Source of the DNA: JAGWRA01 sp963711505
GTDB lineage: Bacteria > Acidobacteriota > Vicinamibacteria > Vicinamibacterales > CAVVIG01
Direction: 5' to 3'
DNA length: 64,000 nucleotides
Assembly: GCA_963711505.1 (NCBI GenBank)
Contig: CAVQEJ010000003.1
Location: 1,736,001 to 1,800,000 of the forward strand
Shown here: in pieces, positions 42,171 through 51,560 of the stretch
Position numbering within the stretch: position 1 is the stretch's first letter
Layout of the letters: every line of letters starts with the position of its first letter
Notes under the pieces: model-generated
The model's input: only the letters and a program-made list of their open reading frames with translations
Databases searched by the model: none
Told to the model about the DNA's origin: nothing
Translations under genes and position numbers: made by a program

Positions 42171-43616
42171 ATGACCCATCGCATTCTGGCATGCATTACC
42201 GTCGTCGCCGCGCTGCTCGCGGCCGTTCCCCCCGTCCGGGCGCAGGAGACCGAGACCGAGCGGCAGGCCGCGCGGGACGTCCTGCAGAAGATGGCGACGC
42301 TCGAGAAGTCGCTCGACGTCCCGGCCATCGTCACGAAGCTGACGGCCGCCGATCCGGGGCGCGACGCGGTCGTGGCCCGCGCGAAGCAGCTGATGGCGAC
42401 CGAGCTGCTGGCGCTCGCCGACGACATCACGACGCACCCGGAGATCGGCTTCACGGAGAAGCGGTCGGTGGCGAAGCTGACGGCGTACCTGAAGGCGCAC
42501 GACTTCAGCGTGCAGGTCGGCGTGGCCGGCCTCGACACGGCCTTCGTGGCCCGCTACAACAAGAACAACGGCGCACCGAACCTCGGCATCATCGTCGAGT
42601 ACGACGCGCTGCGCGGCACCAAGGGAGCGTTCCACGGCGACCAGCACAGCGCGCAGGGGCCCGTCGGCCTGGCGGCGGCGGTCGCCCTCTCCGAGTGGCT
42701 GACCAGGACGCACACGCCCGGCAGCGTGACCGTCTTCGGCACGCCCGGCGAGGAGATGATGCCGCCCAACGCGAAGGCGGTGATGACCAAGGCCGGCGTC
42801 TTCAACGGCACCGACATCCTCGTGCGCAGCCACTCCACCGCCGCGACCAGCCGGCCGGCGCCGGGCTTCGGCACCTGCTGCATGAACATCGACGGCGTGA
42901 AGTACACCTTCAGCGGCGCGCCGGCGCACCAGCTGGCGGCCTGGAACGGGCGGAACGCGCTCGAAGGCGTGATCCACCTGTTCACCAACGTCGACAGCGT
43001 GCGGGCCAGCATCCGGCCCGAAGCGCGGATCGAGGGCTACATCACCGAGGGCGGCGCGGCGCCCAACGTCGTGCCCGACCGGACGCAGGCCGACTTCTAC
43101 ATCCGCTACCCGGACGAGGTGTACCTGAAGCAGGTGACCGCGTTCGTCGACAACGCGGCGAAGGCGGCGGCCCTGTCGACCGGCACGAAGGTGAAGATCG
43201 ATCACTACGGCCAGAACCGTGACGGCATCTCGGTGGCGACGCTCGCCGAGGTCGGCTTCGCGTACATGGAGAAGTACGGCGCGACCAACGTGCTGCCCGA
43301 GCCGGGCAAGCCGCAGGGTTACGAGGAGACGGGCAGCGTGTCGCGGGAGATCCCGGGCGTGGGCTTCACCTCGCAGTCGTCCTACGCGCCGAACCACACC
43401 TACGAGATGCTGGCCGACGCCACCAAGGAAGTCGGTCACCACGGCTTCACCGTGGATGCGCAGGCGATGACGGCAGTGCTCTACGACTTCGCGACCCACC
43501 CCGAGTACCGCGAGGCCGTGCACAAGGAGTTCACCGGCATCCAGGCGCTGTTCACCGAGTACCTGGCCGACCTGGAGAAGGTGTACAAGACGCCGAACGT
43601 GCCGGATCCGCAGTAG
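42171..43616 (+). CDS. Exported M20-family amidohydrolase
   Basis: A 481-residue protein with a Sec signal (ACITVVAALLAAVPPVRAQE). Seen: ADDITTHPEIGFTEKRSVAK, an LGIIVEYDALRG segment, HGDQHSAQGPVGLAAAVALS, VTVFGTPGEEMMPPNAKAVM (catalytic EE), and YTFSGAPAHQLAAWNGRNAL (dimerisation lid). It belongs to the p-aminobenzoyl-glutamate hydrolase/AbgB-like amidohydrolases, which remove acyl groups from amino acids. The substrate is unknown. A 13-bp hairpin follows. Confidence 0.88.
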   Translation: MTHRILACITVVAALLAAVPPVRAQETETERQAARDVLQKMATLEKSLDVPAIVTKLTAADPGRDAVVARAKQLMATELLALADDITTHPEIGFTEKRSVAKLTAYLKAHDFSVQVGVAGLDTAFVARYNKNNGAPNLGIIVEYDALRGTKGAFHGDQHSAQGPVGLAAAVALSEWLTRTHTPGSVTVFGTPGEEMMPPNAKAVMTKAGVFNGTDILVRSHSTAATSRPAPGFGTCCMNIDGVKYTFSGAPAHQLAAWNGRNALEGVIHLFTNVDSVRASIRPEARIEGYITEGGAAPNVVPDRTQADFYIRYPDEVYLKQVTAFVDNAAKAAALSTGTKVKIDHYGQNRDGISVATLAEVGFAYMEKYGATNVLPEPGKPQGYEETGSVSREIPGVGFTSQSSYAPNHTYEMLADATKEVGHHGFTVDAQAMTAVLYDFATHPEYREAVHKEFTGIQALFTEYLADLEKVYKTPNVPDPQ

Positions 43617-43632
43617 AAGAGTCGGCCCGGGT

Positions 43633-43660
43633 GGAGGCCGTCGTCACGACGACGGCCTCC
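43633..43660. terminator. Long GC hairpin after the amidohydrolase gene
   Basis: Perfect 13-bp arms GGAGGCCGTCGTC and GACGACGGCCTCC are separated by 2 bases. There is no T-run. It lies between convergent genes, 17 bp after the stop. Confidence 0.65.
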
Positions 43661-43678
43661 AACTGGCCGACCGGGCGG

Positions 43679-43767
43679 AATGAGATTCAGAATGGAGAAT
43701 GCAGAAAGAAAGGCCGGCGGAAGCGCCAACGGCATCTCGTTCTGCATTCCATTCTCGATTCTCGATT
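43679..43767. repeat. AT-rich heptads as inverted arms
   Basis: AATGAGA, TTCAGAA, TGGAGAA and TGCAGAA (43679-43706) face TTCTGCA, TTCCATT, CTCGATT and CTCGATT (43740-43767). The arms pair imperfectly. This is the same arrangement, also between convergent genes, as at 1961-2057. Confidence 0.75.
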
Positions 43768-43777
43768 CGTCACCTCC

Positions 43778-45355
43778 TCACTTCATCGCCCTCCACCCCT
43801 TCCCCTTGAAGATCTGCCTGGCCACGCAGGCCTCGGCCCGCGCCCAGGCGTCGGCCAGGTCGCCGGCTGACAGCGGCGACCGCAGCTCGGCATCGCCCGG
43901 GCAGTCGTCGCCGACCCGGTCGGCCGCAGCCCTGATGTCCTTCGGCGGCCGGGGATCGGCGTAGAACAGTGCGACGCCCTCCCGCACCCAGAGCGGCCGG
44001 CCGGTCAGCGCGTCGCGGGTCAGCACGTGGACCAGCTCGTGCCGGAGGGTTCGCGTCAGGATTCCGCGCGCGCGCAGCGTCGCGAGCGGTGCCAGCGTCA
44101 TCACGTCGCCGTCGGTCGCCCCGGCCGTGTACCACGGCTGCCCCGTCGCCTGTTCGTACGCCTGCAGCGTCGGCTCGACACGGATGGTGATCTGCGGCGG
44201 CGCCGAGACGCCCAGCTGCCGGGCGAGGTCGTCGCGCGCGCTCGCCGCCGCCGCATCGATCTCCGCCCGGTCGGCGGGGTCGTCCGGCAGATCGACACGA
44301 ATGCCGCTGGCAGCTGTCCGCGCCAGGCGGCGCCGCCTGCGCCGGAGGAGCCGCCGCGGCGGAGGCCACGCGCGTGTCGACGGCGGTACCCGACGCGAGG
44401 TCGACGATCCGCGTGCCGGGGAAATAGTCCTGCAGGATCTGCGGTGCAGTCTTCCCCGCCCCGGCCATCGCCACCGACCCGAGCACACACAGCCCCACGC
44501 CATGCCCCGATCCGCGTCCCTCGAAGCGGTAGCCGTTCCCGATGCGGTGGAGGGTGAAGAGCGTGCTCTTGATGTACTGCCAGCCGAGGGTATCGCCGAC
44601 CGCGACGCGCAGGCTCTGTCCCGAGATCACGTCGGGCTGCAGACCGTCGAGCCGCAGGCGGGTGACGCGGCCGGACGTGTCGTGCGCGATCGCCGTCAGG
44701 TCGCGCAGCCGGCGGCCGCGGAAGCCGGCGGCATGGAGCGCCCGCAGCAGGTCGCTCGTCCGGAGCTCGGCCGACCAGCCGGGCAGATGCACGCACGCCG
44801 GATCGGGCTTCGACGGCAGGTAGGGCACGTCGACCGCGCCCGGCCAGACCTCCGACGGCCGTTCGGTGTAGCCGCCGCACCACGCGCTGTAGAAGACCGA
44901 CGCCGGCGCGCCATCGAAGAACAGCACCTCGCCGGCCGTCGCTTCGGCCGCCCGCCGCGTGGCTGCGGTCGGTCGCCGGTACACCTGGCAGTGCGTCTGA
45001 TCGCAGAGATCGAACCCCTGCGACTGATGGCGCCCGAGGTTGGCCACCGCGAACGTCCGGACGGCCACCGCCAGCGCCTCGAGCGCGGCCGGCGGGCTGT
45101 TGGGCGCCGCCTCGCCGACGAGCACGCCCGCGACGTAGTCCTCCAGCCCCATGTCGACGATGTGATAGCCCCGGCCGCGGGCGAGGCCGATGCGCAGGGT
45201 GAGGGTTCCGTGGGCGAGCCGCGCCTGCAGCGTCTGCCGCGCCTGCGGTTCGCGCGCCGACGATGCCGGCCCGATCGCCCGGCCGTCCGCACGGCGCGCC
45301 CGCCCGAGGCGAGCAGCACCGACGTCACCGCCAGGGCGATCAGGGCCCGCCTCAC
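43778..45355 (-). CDS. SpoIID/LytB-domain protein with C-terminal metallopeptidase-like domain (frame breaks)
   Basis: About 525 residues. Seen: a signal-like start RRALIALAVTSVLLASGG; after a break at about 45280-45295 a SpoIID core with GLEDYVAGVLVGEAAPNSPP, AVAVRTFAVANLGRHQSQG and YRFEGRGSGHGVGLCVLGS; then, after a break at about 44318, a second domain with LRHELVHVLTRDALTGRPLW (HExxH-type zinc motif with the residues HELVH) and REGVALFYADPRP. SpoIID-like domains cut or bind peptidoglycan glycan strands; the C-terminal part is a peptidase-MA-like zinc domain. The 45.28-kb break is equivalent to a one-base loss, unlike the others. Its GTG overlaps the hydrolase stop (GTGA). Confidence 0.82.
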
Positions 45356-46011
45356 GGTGTCAGCTCCAGGAACGCCGCCATCTCCTGCCAGATCAGCGGC
45401 AGGCTCGCCTTCAGCTGGTGGTCGTCGTCGAGCACGCGAAGCGTGACGTGGGCGCGGCCCGACGCCCATCGCTCGACCATGGCGCAGTCGACCGCCTCGT
45501 CGCGGCGCCCCTGGAAGACGAGCGTCGGCAGAGGGACGTCGAGCATGTAGGTATCGTAGCGCTGGCTGTCGCGGAAGAACTCGTACTCGAGGGGCCGCGG
45601 CTCGCCGTACGCGTAGTGCATGACGTCGAGCGTCCCGGTCTCCTCCCAGCGGGCGACCCGCTCCTCGCCGAGGAATCGCAGGCCGTCGCGGCCGAAGTCG
45701 AGGGCCGGCGCGAGCAGCACGATCCGCTCGGGCGGGTGCGCCCCGGCGGGGTCGAGGCGTGCCGCGCTCTGCAGCGCCACCACGGCGCCGAGGCTCGAGC
45801 CGATGAAGACCACCGGCCCCGGCGGCAGCGCCGAGACGAGCGCCCGCACCTGGTCGAGCATGCGGGTGACGCTGAGCGTGGCGAAGTCGGGCTCGTTCAG
45901 GTCGGGACAGTGGAGCGAAAGGCCGCGTTCGGCGAGGCGGTCGGCGAAGAACCCGGCCTTCGTGGAGCGGGGAGACGAGGCGAAGCCGTGGAAGTAGAAA
46001 TAGTGCCGCAT
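45352..46011 (-). CDS. Alpha/beta hydrolase, YqiA-like esterase
   Basis: A 219-residue cytosolic hydrolase. Seen: YFYFHGFASSPRSTKAGFFA at the start, the nucleophile elbow VFIGSSLGAVVAL (GxSxG), LVFQGRRDEAVDC with the acid residue, and LRVLDDDHQLKASLPLIWQE with the histidine. It is flanked by the SET and SpoIID genes with 1-4 bp overlaps, so the three are co-transcribed. Confidence 0.85.
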   Translation of the reverse strand: MRHYFYFHGFASSPRSTKAGFFADRLAERGLSLHCPDLNEPDFATLSVTRMLDQVRALVSALPPGPVVFIGSSLGAVVALQSAARLDPAGAHPPERIVLLAPALDFGRDGLRFLGEERVARWEETGTLDVMHYAYGEPRPLEYEFFRDSQRYDTYMLDVPLPTLVFQGRRDEAVDCAMVERWASGRAHVTLRVLDDDHQLKASLPLIWQEMAAFLELTP

Positions 46012-46403
46012 CAGAGCTTGTTCTTGCACCCGGGCCGGCACCGGCACGGAATCGACGCCTCACCGTCGGTGTTGTAGTTGTAGGTCAGTTCCTCGCCCTT
46101 GCGGATGCTGCGGGACGCGCGGATCCAGATCGTATCGTCGAGGATGTGGATGTAGCAGTTCGGCGTGCACGAGTGGTTGATGAACCGGGCGATGTTCCCG
46201 CCGACCCCGGCGTCGATGACCGATCGGCTGGTCAGCTTGAAGCACCAGATGTGCCCCTTCTTCAGATAGCGGATCTCGCGCTTCAGGCTCTCCTTGTTCG
46301 AAATCTTCTCGCCCGCGTAGTAGGTAATCCGCTTGTTCTTGGCAATCGGCTGCGTCGCGTAGACGCCCCAGCCCTGGATCTTCGAACGCCGTTTCTCGAT
46401 CAT
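46011..46403 (-). CDS. SET-domain protein-lysine methyltransferase
   Basis: A 130-residue minimal SET protein. Seen: start RSKIQGWGVYATQPIAKNKR with the SAM-binding GWGVYA, RFINHSCTPNC (the NHSC cofactor motif), GEELTYNYN (catalytic Tyr), and a post-SET zinc cluster PCRCRPGCKNKL. Bacterial SET proteins modify ribosomal or nucleoid proteins, or host histones in pathogens; here the target is unknown. It is the first gene of a SET-hydrolase-SpoIID operon, overlapping the hydrolase start by 1 bp. Confidence 0.9.
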   Translation of the reverse strand: MIEKRRSKIQGWGVYATQPIAKNKRITYYAGEKISNKESLKREIRYLKKGHIWCFKLTSRSVIDAGVGGNIARFINHSCTPNCYIHILDDTIWIRASRSIRKGEELTYNYNTDGEASIPCRCRPGCKNKL

Positions 46404-46488
46404 GGCGATTAAGATACAACGGTTCGGCCGTTTCGCGCAGGTGCTCCCGCGCGCCACGGCAGCCCCGTTCCCGTCGCGGCAGACCCCG

Positions 46489-46878
46489 ATGACGCCATCC
46501 CCGGCCAGCGAACCGGCGCCGCCACGGCTGCTGCTCGCCATCGAGCAGTTCAATCGCGGCGAGTACTTCGAGCAGCACGAGACGCTCGAGGACCTCTGGC
46601 GCGACGAGCCCGGCGAGGTGCGCCGCCTCTACCAGGGCATCCTGCAGATCGGCGTGGCCTTCCACCACCTGCGCCGGCTGAACCAGCGCGGCGCCGTCCG
46701 GCTGCTCGCCCGGGGACTCGCTGCAATCGCGCCCTTCGCCCCGGTGTGCCGGCAGGTGGACGTCGACGCGCTCGCGGCCGACGCGCGCCGGGCCCTCGCC
46801 GCCATCGAGGCCCTCGGCCCGTCGCGCGCGGCCGAGTTCGACTGGGCCCTGGCGCCGAAAATCGTCCGGCGAGGCTGA
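46489..46878 (+). CDS. DUF309 protein
   Basis: A 129-residue helical protein of the DUF309 family. Seen: LLAIEQFNRGEYFEQHETLE and DLWRDEPGEVRRLYQGILQI, the family's single signature, then a helical AARRALAAIEAL tail. The function is unknown. The ATG at 46489 is favoured over 46402, which would overlap the divergent SET start. Confidence 0.85.
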   Translation: MTPSPASEPAPPRLLLAIEQFNRGEYFEQHETLEDLWRDEPGEVRRLYQGILQIGVAFHHLRRLNQRGAVRLLARGLAAIAPFAPVCRQVDVDALAADARRALAAIEALGPSRAAEFDWALAPKIVRRG

Positions 46879-46912
46879 CTCGCGTTACAATCCGGGCCTG
46901 GAGGGGATCCTC

Positions 46913-48104
46913 ATGCGCGCGATGCTTTCACTGCTCCTCGTGGCCTCCATGGCGCCCGGCGTGGCCGCCCAGTCGAAGCAGGTCATCCACACGGGGACCG
47001 TCCCCGGCCTGCCGTTCAGTCCGGCCGTCAAGGCGCGGCAGTTCATCTACGTCTCGGGGACAATCGGCCTGAAGGGCACCGGCGCGGGCGCCCCGCTCGC
47101 GGCCGGCATCGAGGGCCAGACGCGTCAGGCGCTCGAGAACATCTCGGCGGTGCTGAAGCTCGGCCGGCTCGAGCCTGGCCGACGCCGTGAGCGTCACCGT
47201 CTACCTGAAGCGCCAGGCCGACTTCCAGGCGATGAACGCCGCCTATCGGACGTTCTGGCCGAAGGATCCCCCGACCCGCACGACCGTCGTGGCCGATCTC
47301 GCCCGCCCCGACGCGCTGGTCGAGATCTCCATGATCGCCGTGCCGCACGATGCCGAGCGGCGGATCATCCGTCCCGACGGCTGGACCGACTCGCCGTATC
47401 CCTACAGCTACGCCATCAAGTCGGGCGATACGCTCTTCCTGTCGGGGCTGGTGAATCGCGACGTCCGGACGAACACCCCCATCGAGGGCGACATCAGCGT
47501 CCAGGCCCGGACGATCCTGGAGCACGCCGGAGAACTGCTCGCCGCGGCCGGCATGAGCTATCGCGACGTCGTGCAGTCGCGCGTCTTCCTGCCCGACCGG
47601 TCGAACTTCCGGGCGTTCAACGCGGTGTACACCGCCGTCTTCACGCCGCCGCCGCCGGCGCGCGCCGCGGTGCAGACGCAGCTGTCGAGCCCCGATCACC
47701 TGGTCGAGATCACGCTGGTGGCCGTCAAGGGGGGCGACAAGAAGTTCATGACCCGGCCCAATCCGGACGGCACGCCCGGGCGCGCCAATCCCATCCTGAG
47801 CGCCGCGGTCCGCGTCGCCGACCGGCTCTACACCTCGGGCACGCCGGGCGGCGTGCCACCGGGCGACCTGAAGGCGTCGGCGCGGGATGCGCTCGCCCGG
47901 CTCGGCCGCTCGCTGAAGGCCGCCGGCTACGACTGGGACCAGGTCGTCGACGCCATCGTCTACCTGAAGGACGTGAAACAGTTCGCGGCGCTGAACGAGG
48001 CCTACCGCGAGGTGTTCAAGAAGGACTTCCCGGCACGCACGACCGTCCAGGCGCCCGGCATGGGCCCGTCCGATCTGGAAATCATGCTCACGGCCGTGCG
48101 CTAG
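46913..48104 (+). CDS. Exported protein of three tandem RidA domains (one frame break)
   Basis: About 396 residues. Seen: a signal peptide (AMLSLLLVASMAPGVAAQ) and three YjgF/RidA repeats starting near residues 22, 145 and 275. Domain 1 has QVIHTGTVPGLPFSPAVKAR and PTRTTVVADLAR; domain 2 has ARAAVQTQLSS; domain 3 has ARTTVQAPGM. The catalytic Arg and the later Glu (LVEI/DLEI) are kept in each. A break at about 47160-47163 (CTCGGCCGGCTC, one surplus G) is in domain 1. RidA deaminates 2-aminoacrylate or related imines in the cytosol; an exported triple form is unusual. Confidence 0.85.
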
Positions 48105-48175
48105 GGCCGGACGGGCCGTCGGCCCGCCCTGCACGCTCCACGCCGCGCCGGTCTGCGCGCCCGTCCCGGGGCTGC

Positions 48176-48181
48176 TATAGT
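48176..48181 (+). promoter_or_regulatory. -10 box (TATAGT) before the first radical SAM gene
   Basis: TATAGTG lies 66 bp before GTG 48247. AAGGAGG at 48235 is a strong ribosome site. Confidence 0.55.
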
Positions 48182-48246
48182 GGCAGAACGGGCCCGGGCG
48201 CGCGGCCGCCCCGCCCGTCATCCCCCAATCACGGCAAGGAGGACGC

Positions 48247-49288
48247 GTGAGTATCGCCCGGGACGTCATCAGGGCGTGGGGCCGGATTCTCTCCGGCTAT
48301 ACCCCCTCCCTCTCGATCGAGATCACGCGCGAGTGCCCGCTGCGGTGCCCGGGCTGCTATGCCTACGGCGACGATCACCTGGGCGGCGAGGTCACGCTGC
48401 GGGAAGTGGCCGACTTCAAGGGCCAGGCGCTGATCGATGGCGTCCTGCGGCTCGTCGAGCGCCACCGGCCGATCCACGTCTCCATCGTCGGCGGCGAGCC
48501 GCTGGTCCGCTACCGCGAGCTGAACGCGCTGCTGCCGCAGCTCGCCGACCGCGGCATTCACATGCAGCTGGTGACGAGCGCGGTGCGCCCGATTCCGATC
48601 GAATGGGCCTCGATTCCCGGGCTCCAGATCTGCGTGTCGATCGACGGGCTGCAGCCGGAGCACGACGCCCGGCGCAAGCCGGCCACCTATCCGCGCATCC
48701 TGAAGCACATCGAAGGGCACCGGATCACCGTCCACTGCACCGTGACGCGCCAGCAGGTGAACCGCGACGGCTACCTGGATGAATTCGTCGCCTTCTGGTC
48801 GGCGCAGGCCCCCGTGCAGCGGATCTGGATGAGCCTGTACACGCCGCAGATCGGTGAGATCTCCGACGAGCGGCTGCGGCCGGCCGACCGCCGCCGGGTC
48901 ATCGAGGAACTGCAGCGCCTGCGGCAGCGGTATCCGAAGCTGGACATGCGCGAAGGGACGATTGCCGCCTATGCGGACTCCTCCCTCGTCGCCCGACGAG
49001 TGCACGTTCGCCCGGACGACGACCTGCATCTCGGCCGACTTCGAGCGGCGGATCACGCCGTGCCAGTTCGGCGGCGCCCCCGACTGCACCAACTGCGGCT
49101 GCATGGCCTCGGCGGGACTGGCGGCCGTCTCGCGCCACAAGGTGGCCGATCTGGTGCCGATCGGCCCGATCTTCGAGACCTCGCTGCGGATCGGCCGGGC
49201 GCTCCGGCGCCGGCGGGCCGGCGCGGGCGCCGCGCCGCCGCCGTCCGCCCCCGGCGAGCCCGAGCGGGCCGGTGCGCCGTCCCGGTGA
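48247..49288 (+). CDS. Radical SAM protein A (one frame break)
   Basis: About 346 residues. Seen: TPSLSIEITRECPLRCPGCY (CxxxCxxC), a SIVGGEPLVRYRELNALLP segment, LQICVSIDGLQPEHDARRKP and HIEGHRITVHCTVTRQQVN. After a break at about 48985-48989 (CTCGTCGCC) the C-terminal cysteines follow: DECTFARTTTCISADF and PCQFGGAPDCTNCGCMASAG, six cysteines like a SPASM auxiliary-cluster domain. The N-terminal half resembles HpnH, but the C-terminal cluster set does not. Radical SAM protein B starts 16 bp after its stop. Confidence 0.82.
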
Positions 49289-49294
49289 TATAAT
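49289..49294 (+). promoter_or_regulatory. TATAAT immediately before radical SAM B
   Basis: TATAATG overlaps the first possible ATG (49293) and ends 10 bp before ATG 49305. It could start a leaderless transcript of the second radical SAM gene inside the operon. Confidence 0.4.
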
Positions 49295-49304
49295 GCCGGG
49301 TTCA

Positions 49305-50336
49305 ATGCCGTTGCTTACGCATGCCAGACGTCAGGTGCGGGCCGCCGGGCACTTCTTCCGCGGCCTCATGGACACCACGCACCCGCTGCTCGTGCACCTC
49401 GTGCCGATCCGCCGCTGCAACATCGACTGCGGCTACTGCAACGAGTACGACAAGGTGTCGCAGCCGGTCCCGCTCGACACGATGCTCGCGCGGATCGAGC
49501 ACCTGGCCGGCCTCGGCACGTCGGTGGTCGCCTTCAGCGGCGGCGAGCCGATGCTGCATCCGGACCTCGATCGGCTGATCGCCGCGATCCGGTCGCACGG
49601 CATGATGGCCGGCCTCATCACGAACGGCTACCTGCTGTCGCCGAAGCGGATCGAGGCCCTGAATCAGGCGGGGCTCGACTACCTGCAGATCAGCATCGAC
49701 AACATCGAGCCGGACGAAGTCTCGAAGAAGAGCCTGCGGCTCCTGGACAAGAAGCTGCAGTGGCTCCGCGACTTCGCGACCTTCGACATCAACATCAACT
49801 CGGTGCTGGGCGGCGGCATCAAGAATCCGGAGGACGCCCGCACGATCAACACGCGGGCCCGCGAGCTCGGCTTCTCGACGTCGATCGGCATCATCCACGA
49901 CGGGGCGGGCCGGCTGAAGCCGCTCGGGCCGGCCGAGCGGGCGGTGTACGAGGACGTCTCCCACCGCATCAGCAGCACGCACTACGTCCTGAAGAACCTC
50001 TACTCCGGCATCCGCGACTTCCAGGACAACCTGGCCGACGGCAAGCCGAACGACTGGCGCTGCCGCGCGGGCGCCCGCTACCTCTACGTCTGCGAGTTCG
50101 GCCTGGTCCACTACTGCTCGCAGCAGCGCGGCTATCCGGCGATTCCCCTCGAGCAGTACACGCTGAACGACATCCAGCGCGCGTTCAACACGCCGAAGTC
50201 GTGCGCCCCCTACTGCACGATCGGCTGCGTGCACCGCGTGTCGACGATGGACTTCTGGCGGTATCCCCAGACCCAGCCGGTCACCACCCCCGAGCACGAA
50301 CAGGAACCGGAACAGACGGAGGCGGCGGCGAGGTAG
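49305..50336 (+). CDS. Radical SAM protein B
   Basis: A 343-residue protein with no break. Seen: VHLVPIRRCNIDCGYCNEYD (CxxxCxxC), TSVVAFSGGEPMLHPDLDRL, YLQISIDNIEPDEVSKKSLR, and a C-terminal CRAGARYLYVCEFGLVHYC, then CAPYCTIGCVHRVS, which look like an auxiliary-cluster domain. The HH-rich start (TTHPLLVHLVP) and DNIEPDEVS recall radical SAM enzymes of hopanoid or peptide modification, but I cannot assign it. It pairs with radical SAM A as a two-enzyme operon of unknown product. Confidence 0.87.
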   Translation: MPLLTHARRQVRAAGHFFRGLMDTTHPLLVHLVPIRRCNIDCGYCNEYDKVSQPVPLDTMLARIEHLAGLGTSVVAFSGGEPMLHPDLDRLIAAIRSHGMMAGLITNGYLLSPKRIEALNQAGLDYLQISIDNIEPDEVSKKSLRLLDKKLQWLRDFATFDININSVLGGGIKNPEDARTINTRARELGFSTSIGIIHDGAGRLKPLGPAERAVYEDVSHRISSTHYVLKNLYSGIRDFQDNLADGKPNDWRCRAGARYLYVCEFGLVHYCSQQRGYPAIPLEQYTLNDIQRAFNTPKSCAPYCTIGCVHRVSTMDFWRYPQTQPVTTPEHEQEPEQTEAAAR

Positions 50337-50352
50337 AGGAGCCGCGTCGCGC

Positions 50353-50483
50353 GGTCTCCGGTCTCCGGCTTCCGGTCTACGGTCCAGTCAGGACGCGGGC
50401 GCACGGAGCGCTCGGCGGCGCCCGGTCCTGCGGGCGCACCGCATGGCGGCCTCGAAGACCGGAGACTGAAGACTGAAGACCGG
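50353..50483. repeat. GGTCTCC heptads facing GAAGACT heptads
   Basis: GGTCTCC (twice), GGCTTCC and GGTCTAC fill 50353-50380. GAAGACC, GGAGACT, GAAGACT and GAAGACC fill 50454-50481. The right arm is the reverse complement of the left type, so the pair forms an imperfect hairpin about 130 bp long between the convergent radical SAM B and kinase genes. Confidence 0.8.
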
Positions 50484-50509
50484 GCCGTGGGCTGGAGCCC
50501 ACGGCGCTC

Positions 50510-51547
50510 TCAGTGCCGCGTCTGTGTCGGCGTGGCGTGCAGGTCGAGCATCAGGGGACCGTCCTTCAGATACTCGGTGAGGTGGATTTCCTCGAGCTCG
50601 CGCAGGCGGCGGGTCACGTCGGCGATGCGCAGCGCATTGGCTTCGATCATCCGCAGGAACCGCGCGAGCGCCGGATCGACGTTCTTGCTCGCGAGCACGA
50701 GCTGCGCGGTGCCCAGGATCGCCGTCAGCGGGTTGTTCACCTCGTGGTTCAGCGTGATGGCCAGCTGCCCGACGAGGGCCTGCCGCTCCTTCTCCATCAG
50801 CTCGTTCTCGAGCATCACCATCCGCGTGATCTCGCGCGTCACGCAGACGCCGCCGGCCACCTTCCCCTGCCGATCGCACAGCGGCACGATCGTCGTCGTG
50901 AAGTAGCTCTCGGCGTCGTCGGCCGGGAACCCGATCTTCGCGTGCGTCACCACCTCGCCGGCCTCCACCACACGGGCGAAGGCCGCGTCCCACTGCGCGG
51001 GCGAGAGGACCGGATGAATCCGTCCCACCGGGGCGCCGATCAGGTCGAGCACCGACGCCTCGACGCCGAGGCGCTGGAACAGCTCCACCTGGTCGCGGTT
51101 GATGAAGGTCGCGCAGAACTGGGCGTCGAACACGATCACCCCGAGGTTCAGGTTGTTCAGCACGCCCTCCAGGTAGCTGCGCGTCCGGCTGTGGATCTCC
51201 TCGATCTGGACGATCTCGGAGATCTCGTCCAGCACGACCACGAACTGGTGCCCGCCCATGCGGGTGACGTGCACCTCGTAGATGTCGGCCGGGTCGGCGT
51301 CGCTCGACGGCGACCAGCGGAAGGCGTTGTGCAGGCCGGTGGCCCCCAGCCGCGCGCACGACTTGCGCAACGATCGGCAGAGCGTGGTCGACGCGCCGAG
51401 CGCCCAGGTCAGCTGCTGCAGGTCGCCGGTGGGGTCGCCCAGCAGTTCCTGGAACGCCGCGTTCGCGAAGCACACTTCGAGGTCGGCCGACAGCACGCAG
51501 AGCGGCTTGGAGAGCGTGGCCAGGATTTCGTCCGTGTTGACCGTCAT
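50510..51547 (-). CDS. PAS-PAS protein with HisKA domain but no ATPase domain
   Basis: A 345-residue protein. Seen: a first PAS-like LATLSKPLCVLSADLEVCFA, a second PAS YLEGVLNNLNLGVIVFDAQF, and then the H-box LAITLNHEVNNPLTAILGTA near residue 260 followed by a second helix. The chain ends about 85 residues later, before any N, G1 or G2 box, so it cannot phosphorylate itself as written. It may act as a phosphotransfer or scaffold protein for the next genes. HDOD and HD-GYP-N-like genes lie upstream on the same strand. Confidence 0.85.
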   Translation of the reverse strand: MTVNTDEILATLSKPLCVLSADLEVCFANAAFQELLGDPTGDLQQLTWALGASTTLCRSLRKSCARLGATGLHNAFRWSPSSDADPADIYEVHVTRMGGHQFVVVLDEISEIVQIEEIHSRTRSYLEGVLNNLNLGVIVFDAQFCATFINRDQVELFQRLGVEASVLDLIGAPVGRIHPVLSPAQWDAAFARVVEAGEVVTHAKIGFPADDAESYFTTTIVPLCDRQGKVAGGVCVTREITRMVMLENELMEKERQALVGQLAITLNHEVNNPLTAILGTAQLVLASKNVDPALARFLRMIEANALRIADVTRRLRELEEIHLTEYLKDGPLMLDLHATPTQTRH

Positions 51548-51560
51548 GAGGTGCCCGCTC

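Noticed and set aside
48247..49288. HpnH hopanoid enzyme.
   Set aside because: The N-terminal half is similar, but the C-terminal cysteine layout differs and no hopanoid genes are near.
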